From: Salipiger aestuarii
GTDB lineage: Bacteria; Pseudomonadota; Alphaproteobacteria; Rhodobacterales; Rhodobacteraceae
Direction: 5' to 3'
NCBI RefSeq assembly: GCF_003259905.1
Contig: NZ_QLMG01000038.1
Span: 1 to 42,862, forward strand
DNA: 42,862 bases
The position numbers and the translations under genes are program-made. The notes under the pieces were generated by a model. That model had not been told where the DNA came from. It made no database searches and saw only the letters and a program-made list of their open reading frames with translations. Every line of letters starts with the position of its first letter. Position 1 is the first letter of the stretch. Below are positions 25,255-34,559 of this stretch, piece by piece.

Positions 25255-25283
25255 TTGCATGACCGGCTATCGGGCGCTATAGG
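25255..25283 (+). promoter_or_regulatory. promoter for rplO and the distal ribosomal operon
   Basis: TTGCAT (25255-25260), exactly 17 bases, then TATAGG (25278-25283). It follows the ubiK terminator and lies 94 bases before rplO, consistent with rplO beginning a new transcription unit. Confidence 0.55.
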
Positions 25284-25376
25284 CCCCCCGGTGGCTTTGT
25301 GCCACTGATTCATCAACACGCACGCCGAGTCTGGCCCATTCGCTTCGGGGGCCACGTCCGGCAATGGAGAAGCGAT

Positions 25377-25847
25377 ATGAAACTCAACGAACTGCGCGAC
25401 AATCCCGGCGCAACCCAGACCAAGAAACGCATTGGCCGTGGCCCCGGTTCGGGCAAAGGTAAAATGGGTGGCCGTGGGATCAAGGGTCAGAAATCCCGTT
25501 CGGGCGTGGCCATCAACGGCTACGAGGGCGGCCAGATGCCGCTGTACCAACGCCTGCCCAAGCGCGGCTTCAACAAGCCGAACCGCAAGGCATATGCTGT
25601 TGTGAACCTTGGCCTGATCCAGAAATTCGTCGACGCGGGCAAGCTTGAGGCTGGCGCCATCACCGAAGAGACGCTCGTGTCCTCGGGTCTGGTGCGCCGC
25701 AAGCTGGACGGCATCCGCATCCTTGCCAAGGGCGAGATCACCGGCGCGCTGACCATCGAAACCACCGGCGCATCGAAAGCCGCCATCGAGGCGGTCGAGA
25801 AAGCCGGCGGTGCTCTCAAGATCACGGCTGCGGCGGCCGCCGAATAA
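25377..25847 (+). CDS. rplO: 50S ribosomal protein L15
   Basis: A 156-residue large-subunit protein. The N-terminal half has the typical Gly/Lys-rich tail ([28 protein letters not shown]) and [15 protein letters not shown]; the C-terminal half has [18 protein letters not shown]. The start is the ATG at 25377 with GGAGA upstream; 26 extra in-frame codons before it have no resemblance to L15. It is first in this operon segment, followed by secY after an attenuator-like hairpin. Confidence 0.96.
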   Translation: MKLNELRDNPGATQTKKRIGRGPGSGKGKMGGRGIKGQKSRSGVAINGYEGGQMPLYQRLPKRGFNKPNRKAYAVVNLGLIQKFVDAGKLEAGAITEETLVSSGLVRRKLDGIRILAKGEITGALTIETTGASKAAIEAVEKAGGALKITAAAAAE

Positions 25848-25900
25848 GCGGGTTGTGAGCGGCGAGCGCGCCGCTTACACAAGACCCCATGTTTTCCACG

Positions 25901-25941
25901 AACGCCGCCGGAGCCGGAAAGCGCCCCGGCGGCGTTTCTCT
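25901..25941 (+). terminator. hairpin between rplO and secY (terminator or attenuator)
   Basis: AACGCCGCCGG (25901-25911) pairs perfectly with CCGGCGGCGTT (25926-25936), an 11-bp stem followed by TTCTCTT. It sits 17 bases before secY's ATG, so secY expression would depend on read-through, mRNA processing, or relief of this structure. Confidence 0.65.
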
Positions 25942-25957
25942 TGAATAGAGGACCCGC

Positions 25958-27325
25958 ATGGCATCCGCTGTGGAACAAATGGCCGCCAACACCAGCTGGG
26001 CGGCACTCGGCAAGGCGACTGACCTTCGCAATCGCATTCTGTTTACCCTCGGTCTGCTGATCGTTTACCGGCTGGGCACCTATATCCCTGTGCCCGGCAT
26101 CGACGGGGCGGCGCTGCGTCAGTTCATGGAACAGGCCGGCCAGGGCATCGGCGGCATGGTGTCCATGTTCACCGGCGGCGCGCTGGGGCGCATGGGGGTC
26201 TTTGCGCTTGGCATCATGCCCTATATTTCGGCCTCGATCATCGTGCAGCTTCTGGGGGCCATGGTGCCCGCGCTGGAGCAGCTGAAGAAAGAGGGCGAAC
26301 AGGGCCGCAAGAAGATGAACCAGTACACCCGCTACGGCACGGTGTTTCTGGCGCTGTTCCAGGCCTATGGCCTTGCGGTCTCGCTGGAAGCGGGTGACCT
26401 TGCCCATGATCCGGGCTGGTATTTCCGCGCGGCCGTGGTCATCACGCTGGTGGGCGGCACCATGTTCCTGATGTGGCTGGGCGAACAGATCACCGCGCGC
26501 GGCATCGGCAACGGTATCTCGCTGATCATCTTTGTCGGCATCGTTGCGGAAATTCCCGCCGCGCTGGCGCAGTTCTTTGCCTCCGGCCGGTCGGGCGCGG
26601 TTTCGCCCGCGGTGATCCTGGGGGCCATTGTCATGGTCGTCGTGGTGATCATGTTCGTGGTGTTCATGGAACGCGCCCTGCGCAAGATCACCATTCAGTA
26701 CCCGCGCCGTCAGGTCGGCATGAAAATGACCGAGGCGCAGTCGTCGCACCTCCCGGTCAAGGTGAACCCGGCCGGCGTCATCCCGGCGATCTTTGCCTCG
26801 TCGCTGCTGCTGCTGCCGACCACCATCGCGACCTTCAGCCAGACCGGGGGCACATCGCCGATCCTGTCGACGATCCTGGCCTATTTCGGCCCCGGACAGC
26901 CGCTGTACCTGCTGTTCTTCGCCGCGATGATCATCTTTTTCGCCTATTTCTACACGTTCAACGTGTCATTCAAACCCGATGACGTGGCCGACAACCTCAA
27001 GAACCAGAACGGGTTCATCCCCGGCATCCGTCCGGGCAAGCGCACCGCCGAGCATCTGGAATATGTGGTCAACCGTGTGCTTGTTCTGGGGTCGGGCTAT
27101 CTTGCACTGGTCTGTCTGTTTCCGGAAATTTTGCGGGCGCAGTTCGCGATTCCGTTCTATTTCGGCGGCACGTCGGTGCTGATTGTCGTTTCGGTCACCA
27201 TGGACACCGTCCAGCAGGTCCAGAGCCATCTGCTGGCGCATCAATACGAAGGTCTTATTCAGAAGTCGCAGCTGCGTGGCAAGGGAAAGACCAAAGCGAA
27301 GCGGAAAGGGCCTGCACGCCGATGA
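25958..27325 (+). CDS. secY: preprotein translocase subunit SecY
   Basis: A 455-residue inner-membrane protein with ten membrane helices, the channel of the Sec translocon for export and membrane insertion. Seen: the N-terminal [20 protein letters not shown], the conserved [15 protein letters not shown] (helix 2), [15 protein letters not shown], the cytoplasmic [35 protein letters not shown], and [25 protein letters not shown] precedes the ATG. It overlaps adk by ATGA. Confidence 0.97.
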   Translation: MASAVEQMAANTSWAALGKATDLRNRILFTLGLLIVYRLGTYIPVPGIDGAALRQFMEQAGQGIGGMVSMFTGGALGRMGVFALGIMPYISASIIVQLLGAMVPALEQLKKEGEQGRKKMNQYTRYGTVFLALFQAYGLAVSLEAGDLAHDPGWYFRAAVVITLVGGTMFLMWLGEQITARGIGNGISLIIFVGIVAEIPAALAQFFASGRSGAVSPAVILGAIVMVVVVIMFVVFMERALRKITIQYPRRQVGMKMTEAQSSHLPVKVNPAGVIPAIFASSLLLLPTTIATFSQTGGTSPILSTILAYFGPGQPLYLLFFAAMIIFFAYFYTFNVSFKPDDVADNLKNQNGFIPGIRPGKRTAEHLEYVVNRVLVLGSGYLALVCLFPEILRAQFAIPFYFGGTSVLIVVSVTMDTVQQVQSHLLAHQYEGLIQKSQLRGKGKTKAKRKGPARR

Positions 27326-27900
27326 ACATCATTCTACTTGGACCGCCGGGAGCGGGCAAAGGCACACAGGCCGGTTTTCTCGTCGAGGATCGCGGCATGG
27401 TTCAACTGTCGACCGGGGACATGCTGCGCGAGGCGAAGGCCAGCGGCAGCGAGATGGGCAAGAAGGTCGCCGATGTCATGGCCCGCGGCGAGCTTGTCAC
27501 CGATGAGATCGTCATCGGCCTGATCCGCGAAAAGCTGACAACGACCAAGGCGTCCGGCTTTATCTTCGACGGCTTCCCGCGCACCCTGCATCAGGCGGAT
27601 GCCCTTGGCGAGCTGCTTGAAGAGATGGGGCAATCGCTGGACAAGGTGATCGAGCTGCGCGTCGATGACGACGCGCTCGTGGGTCGTATCGTCGGCCGCG
27701 CCGAACAAGCCAGGGCCGCCGGGCAGACCCCGCGCGCCGACGACACCGAAGAGGCGCTGCGCACCCGTTTGATGGCGTATTACAAGACGACCTCGCCACT
27801 GGTCGGGTATTACTACGCCAAGGGGCTGTATTCGCACATCGACGGCATGGGCAGCATGGCCGAGGTCAAGGCCGCCCTTGCCGAGCGTATCGACAGCTAG
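27322..27900 (+). CDS. adk: adenylate kinase
   Basis: A 192-residue enzyme that interconverts ATP + AMP and 2 [12 protein letters not shown] at residues 7-15 is the P-loop; STGDMLREA and [10 protein letters not shown] are the AMP-binding segments; [13 protein letters not shown] follows the LID. The LID region is the short form (no zinc-type or long insert), as in other alphaproteobacteria. Its start overlaps the secY stop (ATGA). Confidence 0.96.
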   Translation: MNIILLGPPGAGKGTQAGFLVEDRGMVQLSTGDMLREAKASGSEMGKKVADVMARGELVTDEIVIGLIREKLTTTKASGFIFDGFPRTLHQADALGELLEEMGQSLDKVIELRVDDDALVGRIVGRAEQARAAGQTPRADDTEEALRTRLMAYYKTTSPLVGYYYAKGLYSHIDGMGSMAEVKAALAERIDS

Positions 27901-27925
27901 GTCCGGCCCAAGCCGGAACATACAG

Positions 27926-27952
27926 GGGGCGGTCCTGTCACGGGGCCGCCCC
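27926..27952 (+). terminator. hairpin after adk
   Basis: GGGGCGGTCC pairs with GGGCCGCCCC (10 bp with one G-T pair) around a 7-base loop, 25 bases after the adk stop and between adk and the convergent BLUF gene. No T-run, so possibly a weak or Rho-assisted terminator. Confidence 0.45.
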
Positions 27953-27978
27953 ATTGCGTGATGCTCATGGCGCTTGCG

Positions 27979-28386
27979 TCAATTTGCCCGCAGCGTGGGC
28001 TGCCGGGCCCGCCGTTCCAGTCGGTTGAACTGCACGACCACGCCAGACGTCCGCGTGCGCAGGTACCTGCCGAACCAGGCGTTATCCTCGGCCGACAGAT
28101 CGGCATAGCCCATCGACCAGCCCAGAAAACTGCGTTCGGGCACCGACCGGCGCATCAGAACGGTCACATTGCTGTGCCGGTCATCGGCGCTGATACGGTC
28201 GAAAAGCGCATCGACCACCGATGCCGCCCCTTCCAGAACCTGATAAAAATGCGCACGGTCGCGCAGCAGATACCCGGTGACCCCGGCCCGTGCATTGTTT
28301 TCGAGCGCATCCTTAAGGATCACAAAATCGCTCCAGTGTCCCCGCGAGCTGCGACAGAGGCTTGTGTAAAACAATTGGGTCAGCAT
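27979..28386 (-). CDS. BLUF-domain blue-light sensor protein
   Basis: A 135-residue protein that is almost only a BLUF domain, the FAD-binding blue-light sensor fold. Residues 1-95: MLTQLFYTSL opens the domain, with Tyr7 at the photoactive tyrosine position; Asn30/31 lies in ENNARAGVTGYLL and Gln49 in HFYQVLEG. These are the Tyr/Asn/Gln trio needed for the light reaction. GWSMGYADL matches the end of the domain. No output domain is attached, so it would act through a partner (as short BLUF proteins do). The start ATG at 28386 is chosen because the domain begins there and GAAAGGA lies upstream. It is inserted antisense between adk and rpsM, in the middle of the ribosomal operon. Confidence 0.85.
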   Translation of the reverse strand: MLTQLFYTSLCRSSRGHWSDFVILKDALENNARAGVTGYLLRDRAHFYQVLEGAASVVDALFDRISADDRHSNVTVLMRRSVPERSFLGWSMGYADLSAEDNAWFGRYLRTRTSGVVVQFNRLERRARQPTLRAN

Positions 28387-28479
28387 ATACCGGACAGGTC
28401 CTTTCGGGATCAAAAGGCAGCGGTTGCATGCCCTTGGCCATAAAAACGCATGATGGCGGCGCAAGGTTCCCGAAGGGGC

Positions 28480-28508
28480 TTGACGCCCCATGCGAATCCT
28501 CATACCCA
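28480..28508 (+). promoter_or_regulatory. possible promoter upstream of rpsM
   Basis: TTGACG (28480-28485) with TACCCA 17 bases further. The -35 is good, the -10 weak. A promoter is expected here because the antisense BLUF gene and the adk hairpin separate rpsM from secY-adk. Confidence 0.35.
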
Positions 28509-28663
28509 CCCCCATCTCTTATCAGAGACTCGTTTTCTCGTGGCCGGGCTCTGCCTTGCCGCAGATCACCTCAGCAGCGGCAAGCCCGGACGTCCGCGTC
28601 ACGGGCCCATGTTGTGAAAAAAGGTTCTGGCACTACGGAACCGCAACGAAAAGGAATATGGAC

Positions 28664-29032
28664 TTGGCACGTATTGCCGGCGTCAACATCCCGACTGCAA
28701 AGCGGGTGCCCATCGCCCTCACCTACATCACCGGCATCGGTCACACCTCGGCGAAAGCCATCTGCGAGGCGGTCGGCATCGACGCGTCCCGCCGCGTGAA
28801 CGAACTGTCCGACGCCGAAGTTCTCGCCATCCGCGAGCACATCGACGCGACCTACACCGTCGAAGGTGACCTGCGTCGCGAAACGCAGATGAACATCAAG
28901 CGCTTGATGGACCTTGGCTGCTACCGCGGCCTGCGCCATCGTCGCAACCTTCCTGTTCGCGGTCAGCGGACGCACACCAACGCTCGCACGCGCAAAGGCC
29001 CCGCAAAGGCCATCGCCGGCAAGAAGAAGTAA
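28664..29032 (+). CDS. rpsM: 30S ribosomal protein S13
   Basis: A 122-residue small-subunit head protein contacting tRNA and 16S rRNA. Seen: [31 protein letters not shown] (helix-hairpin-helix-like), and the basic tail [21 protein letters not shown] choose TTG at 28664: it gives the family's usual [10 protein letters not shown] start and 122-residue length, and AAGGA is 8 bases upstream. The ATG two codons earlier (28658) is only about two bases from that binding site and would add Met-Asp. Confidence 0.93.
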   Translation: MARIAGVNIPTAKRVPIALTYITGIGHTSAKAICEAVGIDASRRVNELSDAEVLAIREHIDATYTVEGDLRRETQMNIKRLMDLGCYRGLRHRRNLPVRGQRTHTNARTRKGPAKAIAGKKK

Positions 29033-29047
29033 GGGAGGGCTGCATCA

Positions 29048-29440
29048 ATGGCACGTGATACTCGTCGCGGAGGCAAGAAGAAGGTCTCCAAGAACATCGC
29101 CGCTGGCGTGGCGCATGTGAACTCGTCATTCAACAACACCAAGATCCTAATCTCGGATGTGCAGGGCAACGCGATCGCATGGTCGTCCGCCGGCACCATG
29201 GGTTTCAAGGGTTCGCGGAAATCGACCCCCTACGCCGCTCAGCTCGCTGCCGAAGACGCGGGCAAGAAGGCGCAGGAACACGGCGTGAAAACGCTGGAAG
29301 TCGAAGTTCAGGGGCCCGGTTCGGGCCGTGAATCCGCACTGCGCGCGCTTGCTGCCGCGGGCTTCAACATCACGTCGATCCGCGACGTGACGCCCATCGC
29401 GCACAACGGCTGCCGTCCGCCGAAACGTCGCCGCGTCTGA
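29048..29440 (+). CDS. rpsK: 30S ribosomal protein S11
   Basis: A 130-residue small-subunit platform protein. Seen: [66 protein letters not shown] and the C-terminal [23 protein letters not shown] precedes the ATG; the gap to rpsM is 15 bases. Confidence 0.97.
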   Translation: MARDTRRGGKKKVSKNIAAGVAHVNSSFNNTKILISDVQGNAIAWSSAGTMGFKGSRKSTPYAAQLAAEDAGKKAQEHGVKTLEVEVQGPGSGRESALRALAAAGFNITSIRDVTPIAHNGCRPPKRRRV

Positions 29441-29460
29441 TCGGTAATTTCAACATGGCG

Positions 29461-29484
29461 GGGCCCTGCTTTTCAGCGGGGCCC
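29461..29484 (+). terminator. hairpin between rpsK and rpoA
   Basis: GGGCCCTGC and GCGGGGCCC form a 9-bp stem (one T-G pair) with loop TTTTCA. The sequence is built from two copies of GCGGGGCCCTGCT. It lies 20 bases after rpsK and 72 before rpoA, with no T-run; a processing or attenuation site is as likely as termination. Confidence 0.4.
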
Positions 29485-29555
29485 TGCTGTCGTCATTTCA
29501 ACCTCGGGCGTCTGCGCCTTTAGGACATGGGGCACGGACAGGAATGGAGGGACGC

Positions 29556-30572
29556 ATGATCCACAAGAACTGGGCTGAACTTATAAAGCCGACCCAGCTG
29601 GAGGTTCGCCCCGGCGCCGATCCGTCTCGGGTCGCCACCGTGGTCGCCGAACCGCTGGAGCGCGGCTTCGGTCTGACTCTGGGCAACGCGCTGCGCCGCG
29701 TTCTGTTGTCGAGCCTGCAAGGCGCGGCCATCACCAGCGTACAGATCGACAACGTGCTGCACGAGTTTTCGTCCGTCGCCGGCGTCCGCGAGGATGTGAC
29801 CGATGTCGTGCTGAACCTCAAGGGCGTGTCCCTGCGCATGGAAGTCGAAGGCCCCAAGCGGGTGTCGATCAACGCCAAGGGTCCGGGCGTCGTGACCGCC
29901 GGTGACATCGCCGAAAGCAACGGCATCGAGGTTCTGAACAGGGACCATGTGATCTGTCACCTTGACGATGGTGCCGATCTGTTTGTCGAACTGACTGTGA
30001 ACACCGGCAAGGGCTACGTCGCCGCCGACAAGAACAAGCCCGAAGATGCGCCCATTGGTCTGATTCCGATCGACGCGATCTATTCGCCCGTCAAGCGCGT
30101 TTCCTACGAAGTGCAGCCGACCCGCGAAGGCCAGGTTCTGGACTACGACAAGCTGACCATGAAGGTCGAGACCGACGGCTCCGTCACGCCTGACGACGCC
30201 ATCGCCTATGCGGCCCGCATCCTTCAGGACCAGCTGTCGATCTTCGTGAACTTCGACGAACCCGAAGCTGCCAGCCGTCAGGATGACGACGACGGTCTGG
30301 AATTCAACCCGCTTCTGCTCAAGAAGGTGGACGAGCTGGAACTGTCTGTCCGTTCGGCAAACTGCCTCAAGAACGACAACATCGTCTATATCGGCGACCT
30401 GATCCAGAAGACCGAAGCCGAGATGCTGCGCACCCCGAACTTCGGCCGCAAGTCGCTGAACGAGATCAAGGAAGTGCTGTCGGCCATGGGCCTGCACCTT
30501 GGCATGGATGTCGAGGACTGGCCGCCCGACAACATCGAAGATCTCGCCAAAAAGCTTGAAGACCAGTTCTAA
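29556..30572 (+). CDS. rpoA: DNA-directed RNA polymerase subunit alpha
   Basis: A 338-residue subunit that nucleates RNA polymerase assembly and contacts promoters and activators. Residues 1-235 are the N-terminal domain ([20 protein letters not shown] is the alpha signature). After an acidic linker ([12 protein letters not shown]), residues 255-338 are the C-terminal domain ([34 protein letters not shown]). The start ATG at 29556 has GGAGG six bases upstream; the in-frame codon four earlier does not. Confidence 0.97.
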   Translation: MIHKNWAELIKPTQLEVRPGADPSRVATVVAEPLERGFGLTLGNALRRVLLSSLQGAAITSVQIDNVLHEFSSVAGVREDVTDVVLNLKGVSLRMEVEGPKRVSINAKGPGVVTAGDIAESNGIEVLNRDHVICHLDDGADLFVELTVNTGKGYVAADKNKPEDAPIGLIPIDAIYSPVKRVSYEVQPTREGQVLDYDKLTMKVETDGSVTPDDAIAYAARILQDQLSIFVNFDEPEAASRQDDDDGLEFNPLLLKKVDELELSVRSANCLKNDNIVYIGDLIQKTEAEMLRTPNFGRKSLNEIKEVLSAMGLHLGMDVEDWPPDNIEDLAKKLEDQF

Positions 30573-30710
30573 GAGCGAAAATTACGGGCCGGCGACTTGT
30601 CGTCGGCCCGGACGACCGGGCCGGATCGGCCCCAAGGAGAGCGACCCGCACCGCATGGGCCGCCTGACAAAGCAAAACAGCCCGTAGAGGGCACATCTGG
30701 AGATACGAAA

Positions 30711-31133
30711 ATGCGCCACGCAAAAGGTTACCGCCGCCTGAACCGCACCCACGAGCACCGCAAGGCGCTGTGGGCGAACATGGCCGGCTCGCTCATCGAA
30801 CATGAGCAGATCAAGACCACCCTGCCGAAGGCAAAAGAACTCAAGCGGATCATCGACAAGCTGATTACGCTGGGCAAGCGCGGCGACCTGCACGCTCGCC
30901 GTCAGGCCGGGTCGCAGCTGAAAGAAGACAAAGACGTCGCCAAGCTGTTCGAAATCCTCGGGCCGCGCTACGCCGAGCGTTCGGGCGGCTATTGCCGTGT
31001 GCTGAAGGCCGGTTTCCGTTACGGCGACATGGCGCCGATGGCGATCATCGAACTGGTCGACCGCGACGTCGACGCCAAGGGGTCCGCCGACAAGGCCCGC
31101 GTTGCCGCGCTTGAGGCCGCCGAAGCCGAATAA
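30711..31133 (+). CDS. rplQ: 50S ribosomal protein L17
   Basis: A 140-residue large-subunit protein at the exit of the peptide tunnel. Seen: [20 protein letters not shown], the signature start, then [20 protein letters not shown] and [20 protein letters not shown]. It is the last gene of the ribosomal operon. The 138-base gap after rpoA holds no gene. Confidence 0.97.
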   Translation: MRHAKGYRRLNRTHEHRKALWANMAGSLIEHEQIKTTLPKAKELKRIIDKLITLGKRGDLHARRQAGSQLKEDKDVAKLFEILGPRYAERSGGYCRVLKAGFRYGDMAPMAIIELVDRDVDAKGSADKARVAALEAAEAE

Positions 31134-31161
31134 CGCATCGCGCGCAAGCGAGACGGATCAA

Positions 31162-31195
31162 GGGCGCTGCGGGGTTTTCCCACAGCGTCCTTTTT
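31162..31195 (+). terminator. terminator of the ribosomal operon
   Basis: GGGCGCTGCGGG and CCCACAGCGTCC pair over 12 positions (one G-T pair, one mismatch) around GTTTT, followed by five T. It lies 28 bases after the rplQ stop. Confidence 0.88.
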
Positions 31196-31201
31196 CCGTC
31201 T

Positions 31202-31657
31202 TCAGAAGCTCTCAAGCTCTTTCTTAACAAGCTTTTCGATATCGCGCAGCGGGTGATTGGTCAGCGTCTTGGGGACCTCGGCCACGATTTTATCGGAGAC
31301 TTCCTTGTGCAGTTCGCTGCGCAGATCGCCCAGCACCGACGGCGACGCCACCAGCACAAGCCGGTCGAACGCGCCCTTGTGCGCCTCGGCATAAAGCTGG
31401 TCGGCCAGATCTGCGGCAAAGCGTTCCTTTTGCAGATCGTGCCAGTCGGTGTCATCCAGGGCCGACCGCTGGCCGACCCCGCCGTCATGCATCCGACCGG
31501 GACGGTTGGCGCCCTGTTCACGATCGGAGGGGTTGGCCTGCGCCTCTTCGTCAAAGACTTCCAGGTTGGGGTTTTCGTGATCGGTCAGGTTGCGCAGGAA
31601 CAGTGCCTTTTCGCTGTCCGTCACCACGACCCAGGTTCCCTGTTTCAGTTCGACCAT
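31202..31657 (-). CDS. host attachment family protein
   Basis: A 151-residue protein of the family named after proteins required for attachment to host cells. Seen: GTWVVVTDSEKALFLRN near the N-terminus, the variable acidic middle, then DLADQLYAEAHKGAFDRLVL and VASPSVLGDLRSELHKEV. The last part resembles the eRF1-like/archaeal release-factor fold ascribed to related domains. The real biochemical role is unclear. It is monocistronic, convergent with the ribosomal operon (stops about 69 bases apart) and divergent from the protease gene. Confidence 0.8.
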   Translation of the reverse strand: MVELKQGTWVVVTDSEKALFLRNLTDHENPNLEVFDEEAQANPSDREQGANRPGRMHDGGVGQRSALDDTDWHDLQKERFAADLADQLYAEAHKGAFDRLVLVASPSVLGDLRSELHKEVSDKIVAEVPKTLTNHPLRDIEKLVKKELESF

Positions 31658-31778
31658 CCTGGTCTCCTTTCAACTCTTGTGTCTGCTGCGACAACGCTTT
31701 GCCCTGCCCCGCCGTTCCGCCGCCTTGATCTGCCCTGCACCTCGGGTCATATCCAGAGGGCCAAAGGAAAGACCGCCC

Positions 31779-33167
31779 ATGCTGCGCACCGCCCTCGCTG
31801 CCCTCGCTACCCTCGCCGTTGCAAGCCTGCCCATGGCCCCGCTGCACGCCCAGCACGTGCCGCAAAGCCAGGCCGAAATCTCGCGTGGTTTCGTGCCGCT
31901 GGTGAAACAGGCGACCCCCGCGGTGGTGAATATCTACGCGCGTCGCGTGGTGGAATCGCGCAGCCCCTTTGCCGGCGATCCGCTGTTCGGCAGCATCTTT
32001 CGCGATTTCGCCGCCCGGCCCCGCGTGCAGAATTCGCTGGGGTCCGGGGTCATTCTGTCGGACGACGGGATCGTGGTGTCGAACTACCATGTGGTCGGAC
32101 AGGCGACCGAAATCCGCGTGGTGCTGAACAACGGGGCCGAACACGACGCATCGGTGCTGCTGGCGGACGAGGAATCCGACCTGGCCATCCTGCAACTGGA
32201 CGACGCGGCCGGAATGCCCCACCTGCCGTTGCGCGACAGCGATACGGTCGAAGTGGGCGAACTGGTGCTGGCCATCGGCAACCCGTTCGGCGTGGGGCAG
32301 ACCGTGTCGTCGGGTATCGTGTCGGGGCTGGCACGGTCCGGCGTCGCGACCGGCAACGCGCGCGGCTATTTCATCCAGACGGACGCGCCGATCAATCCGG
32401 GCAATTCGGGCGGGGCGCTGGTCGACACGTCGGGCCGGCTGATCGGGGTCAACACGTCGATCATGACCCGCTCGGGCGGGTCCAATGGCGTCGGCTTCGC
32501 GATCCCGGCGGCGCTTGTCGCGCAGTTCGTCGAACAGGCACGGGCCGGCAACGACCGGTTCGAACGCCCCTGGGCGGGGATGACCGGACAGCCGGTAACC
32601 TCGGACATTTCAGAAAGCCTGGGGCTGGGGCTGCCCAACGGCGTGCTGATCGCGGCGCTTCACCCCGCCAGCCCGTTTGCGCAGGCCGGGCTTCAGGTCG
32701 GGGATGTCATCATCGAAGTCGACGGCCACCCGGTGAACACTCCGCCCGAAATGCTGTTCCGAATGTCGGTTCGGGGTCCTGGACATCCCGCCGATGTGCT
32801 TTTCCTGCGCCAGGGCATGCAGCATCGCGTCCGCGCCATGATGATTATGGCCCCCGAAACGCCCCCCCGCGACAGTGTCACGCTGACCGAACGAGACGTG
32901 CTGCCCGGCCTTTCGGCGTCGCGGATCAACCCGGCGGTGGAAACCGAACTGGGCAGGACCTACGGCGAGGATGGCGTGGTGGTGACCGATCCCGGCCCTT
33001 ACGGGGCACGGATCGGATTGCGGGCGGGCGACATGCTGCTGGCCATCGGCGATCGGGCCGTGACCGCCCCCGCCGAGATCGGAGCGCTGCTGCTTCGTGC
33101 CGCGCCAAGGATCACGATGCTGATCAAGCGCGGCGGATCGCGCATCTCGCTGCGGTTCAGGGCCTGA
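31779..33167 (+). CDS. DegP/Do-like periplasmic serine protease
   Basis: A 463-residue HtrA-family protease for damaged envelope proteins. Residues 1-24 are a signal peptide (cleavage after LHA). The trypsin-like domain has the triad H104 (SNYHVVG), D134 (EESDLAIL) and S210 (NPGNSGGAL). One clear PDZ domain spans about 285-370 (GLPNGVLIAALHPASPFAQA) and a second, shorter one about 400-455 (GRIGLRAGD-type motif). The start ATG at 31779 has AAAGGA upstream. Three bases separate its stop from rarA's ATG, so the two are co-transcribed. Confidence 0.92.
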   Translation: MLRTALAALATLAVASLPMAPLHAQHVPQSQAEISRGFVPLVKQATPAVVNIYARRVVESRSPFAGDPLFGSIFRDFAARPRVQNSLGSGVILSDDGIVVSNYHVVGQATEIRVVLNNGAEHDASVLLADEESDLAILQLDDAAGMPHLPLRDSDTVEVGELVLAIGNPFGVGQTVSSGIVSGLARSGVATGNARGYFIQTDAPINPGNSGGALVDTSGRLIGVNTSIMTRSGGSNGVGFAIPAALVAQFVEQARAGNDRFERPWAGMTGQPVTSDISESLGLGLPNGVLIAALHPASPFAQAGLQVGDVIIEVDGHPVNTPPEMLFRMSVRGPGHPADVLFLRQGMQHRVRAMMIMAPETPPRDSVTLTERDVLPGLSASRINPAVETELGRTYGEDGVVVTDPGPYGARIGLRAGDMLLAIGDRAVTAPAEIGALLLRAAPRITMLIKRGGSRISLRFRA

Positions 33168-33170
33168 GCC

Positions 33171-34490
33171 ATGGCGGACCTCTTCGGCGATCCCCCCTCG
33201 GGCAACAATACAGGCAAAGACATGCCCCCCCGCCCCCTTGCCGACCGGCTGCGCCCCAGGACGCTGGACGAGGTGATCGGTCAGCAACAGGTGCTGGGAC
33301 AAGAATCGCCGCTGGGCGTGATGCTGGCGGCGGGGTCGCTGTCCAGCATTGTGTTCTGGGGTCCGCCGGGCGTGGGCAAGACCACCATCGCGCGGCTTCT
33401 GGCGGATGCGACCGATCTGCATTTCGTTCAGATCAGCGCGATTTTCACCGGCGTGCCGGACCTGCGCAAGGTGTTTGATGCCGCCAGGCACCGGCGCGCC
33501 AACGGGCAGGGCACGCTGCTGTTCGTCGATGAAATTCACCGCTTCAACAAGGCCCAGCAGGACGGCTTTCTGCCCCATATGGAAGACGGCACCATCCTTT
33601 TGGTGGGCGCGACCACCGAAAACCCCAGCTTCGAGCTGAACGCCGCCCTTCTGAGCCGCGCCCAGGTTCTGGTGCTGGAACGGTTGGCCCCCGCCGATCT
33701 GGACCGGCTGGCGCAACGCGCCGAGCACGATCTGGGCCGCCCTTTGCCGCTGGACCCACAGGCGCGTCGGGCGCTGCTGGAAATGGCCGATGGCGACGGG
33801 CGCGCGCTGCTGAACCTTGTCGAACAGATCATGGCGTGGAAACCCTCTGCTCCGCTCGGCACGGACCAGCTGACCCAGCGCCTGATGCGGCGCGCGGCGC
33901 AATACGACAAGGGGGGCGACGGGCATTACAACCTGATTTCGGCGCTGCACAAATCGGTGCGCGGATCGGACCCGGACGCGGCGCTTTACTGGTTCGCGCG
34001 GATGCTGGAGGCGGGCGAGGACCCCCGCTTTCTTGCCCGCCGCCTGACCCGCATGGCGGTCGAGGACATCGGCCTTGCCGACCCGCAGGCGCAGGCGATC
34101 TGCATGGATTGCTGGCAGACCTATGAACGTCTCGGCTCGCCCGAAGGCGAGCTGGCGCTGGCCAACGCGGTGATCTATCTTGCGCTAGCGCCCAAGTCCA
34201 ACGCGGCCTACGTCGCTTACAAGGCGGCGCGCGCGGCGGCGAAAAAGACCGGCTCCTTGATGCCGCCGAAACACATCCTGAACGCACCCACCCGCCTGAT
34301 GAAGGATGTCGGCTACGGCAAGAACTACGCCTACGACCACGACGCCGAAGACGGCTTTTCCGGGCAGGATTATTTCCCCGAAGACATGGGGCGCACCGAA
34401 TTCTACGCCCCGGTCGAGCGCGGATTCGAACGGGACCTCAAGAAGCGCACGGATTATTTTGCCAAACTTCGGCGAGACCGGCAAAAGTGA
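33171..34490 (+). CDS. rarA: replication-associated recombination protein A (RarA/MgsA)
   Basis: A 439-residue AAA+ ATPase related to clamp loaders, acting at stalled replication forks. Seen: MADLFGD start with a possible SSB/clamp-contact tail, [18 protein letters not shown], Walker [10 protein letters not shown] at 64-72, VDEIHRF at 119-125, [20 protein letters not shown] (sensor 1 and arginine finger), and the RarA C-terminal tetramerisation part with [20 protein letters not shown] and [11 protein letters not shown]. Intact. Confidence 0.95.
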   Translation: MADLFGDPPSGNNTGKDMPPRPLADRLRPRTLDEVIGQQQVLGQESPLGVMLAAGSLSSIVFWGPPGVGKTTIARLLADATDLHFVQISAIFTGVPDLRKVFDAARHRRANGQGTLLFVDEIHRFNKAQQDGFLPHMEDGTILLVGATTENPSFELNAALLSRAQVLVLERLAPADLDRLAQRAEHDLGRPLPLDPQARRALLEMADGDGRALLNLVEQIMAWKPSAPLGTDQLTQRLMRRAAQYDKGGDGHYNLISALHKSVRGSDPDAALYWFARMLEAGEDPRFLARRLTRMAVEDIGLADPQAQAICMDCWQTYERLGSPEGELALANAVIYLALAPKSNAAYVAYKAARAAAKKTGSLMPPKHILNAPTRLMKDVGYGKNYAYDHDAEDGFSGQDYFPEDMGRTEFYAPVERGFERDLKKRTDYFAKLRRDRQK

Positions 34491-34524
34491 TCGCGTGATG
34501 GACGCCCCCGGGGGCCCTGCACGC

Positions 34525-34553
34525 TTGACAACCCGCCGCGCCCGCGACATTGC
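34525..34553 (+). promoter_or_regulatory. possible promoter giving a leaderless crcB transcript
   Basis: A consensus -35 TTGACA (34525-34530), 17 bases, then a weak CATTGC. A start site about 7 bases later would fall on the crcB ATG (34560), which has no properly spaced ribosome binding site (GAGG touches the ATG). Confidence 0.3.
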
Positions 34554-34559
34554 GCGAGG

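Noticed and set aside
28658-28660. ATG as start of rpsM
   Set aside because: Only about two bases after the AAGGA site and gives a non-family Met-Asp extension; TTG at 28664 fits better.
31253-33478. 741-codon plus-strand frame overlapping the DegP-type protease
   Set aside because: Out of frame with the protease, which has an intact catalytic triad and signal peptide. This frame shows only Arg/Pro/Gly-rich sequence.
34491-34559. Fluoride riboswitch ahead of crcB
   Set aside because: The gap is only 69 bases and no fluoride-aptamer pattern could be recognised; a promoter at this place leaves no room for a leader.
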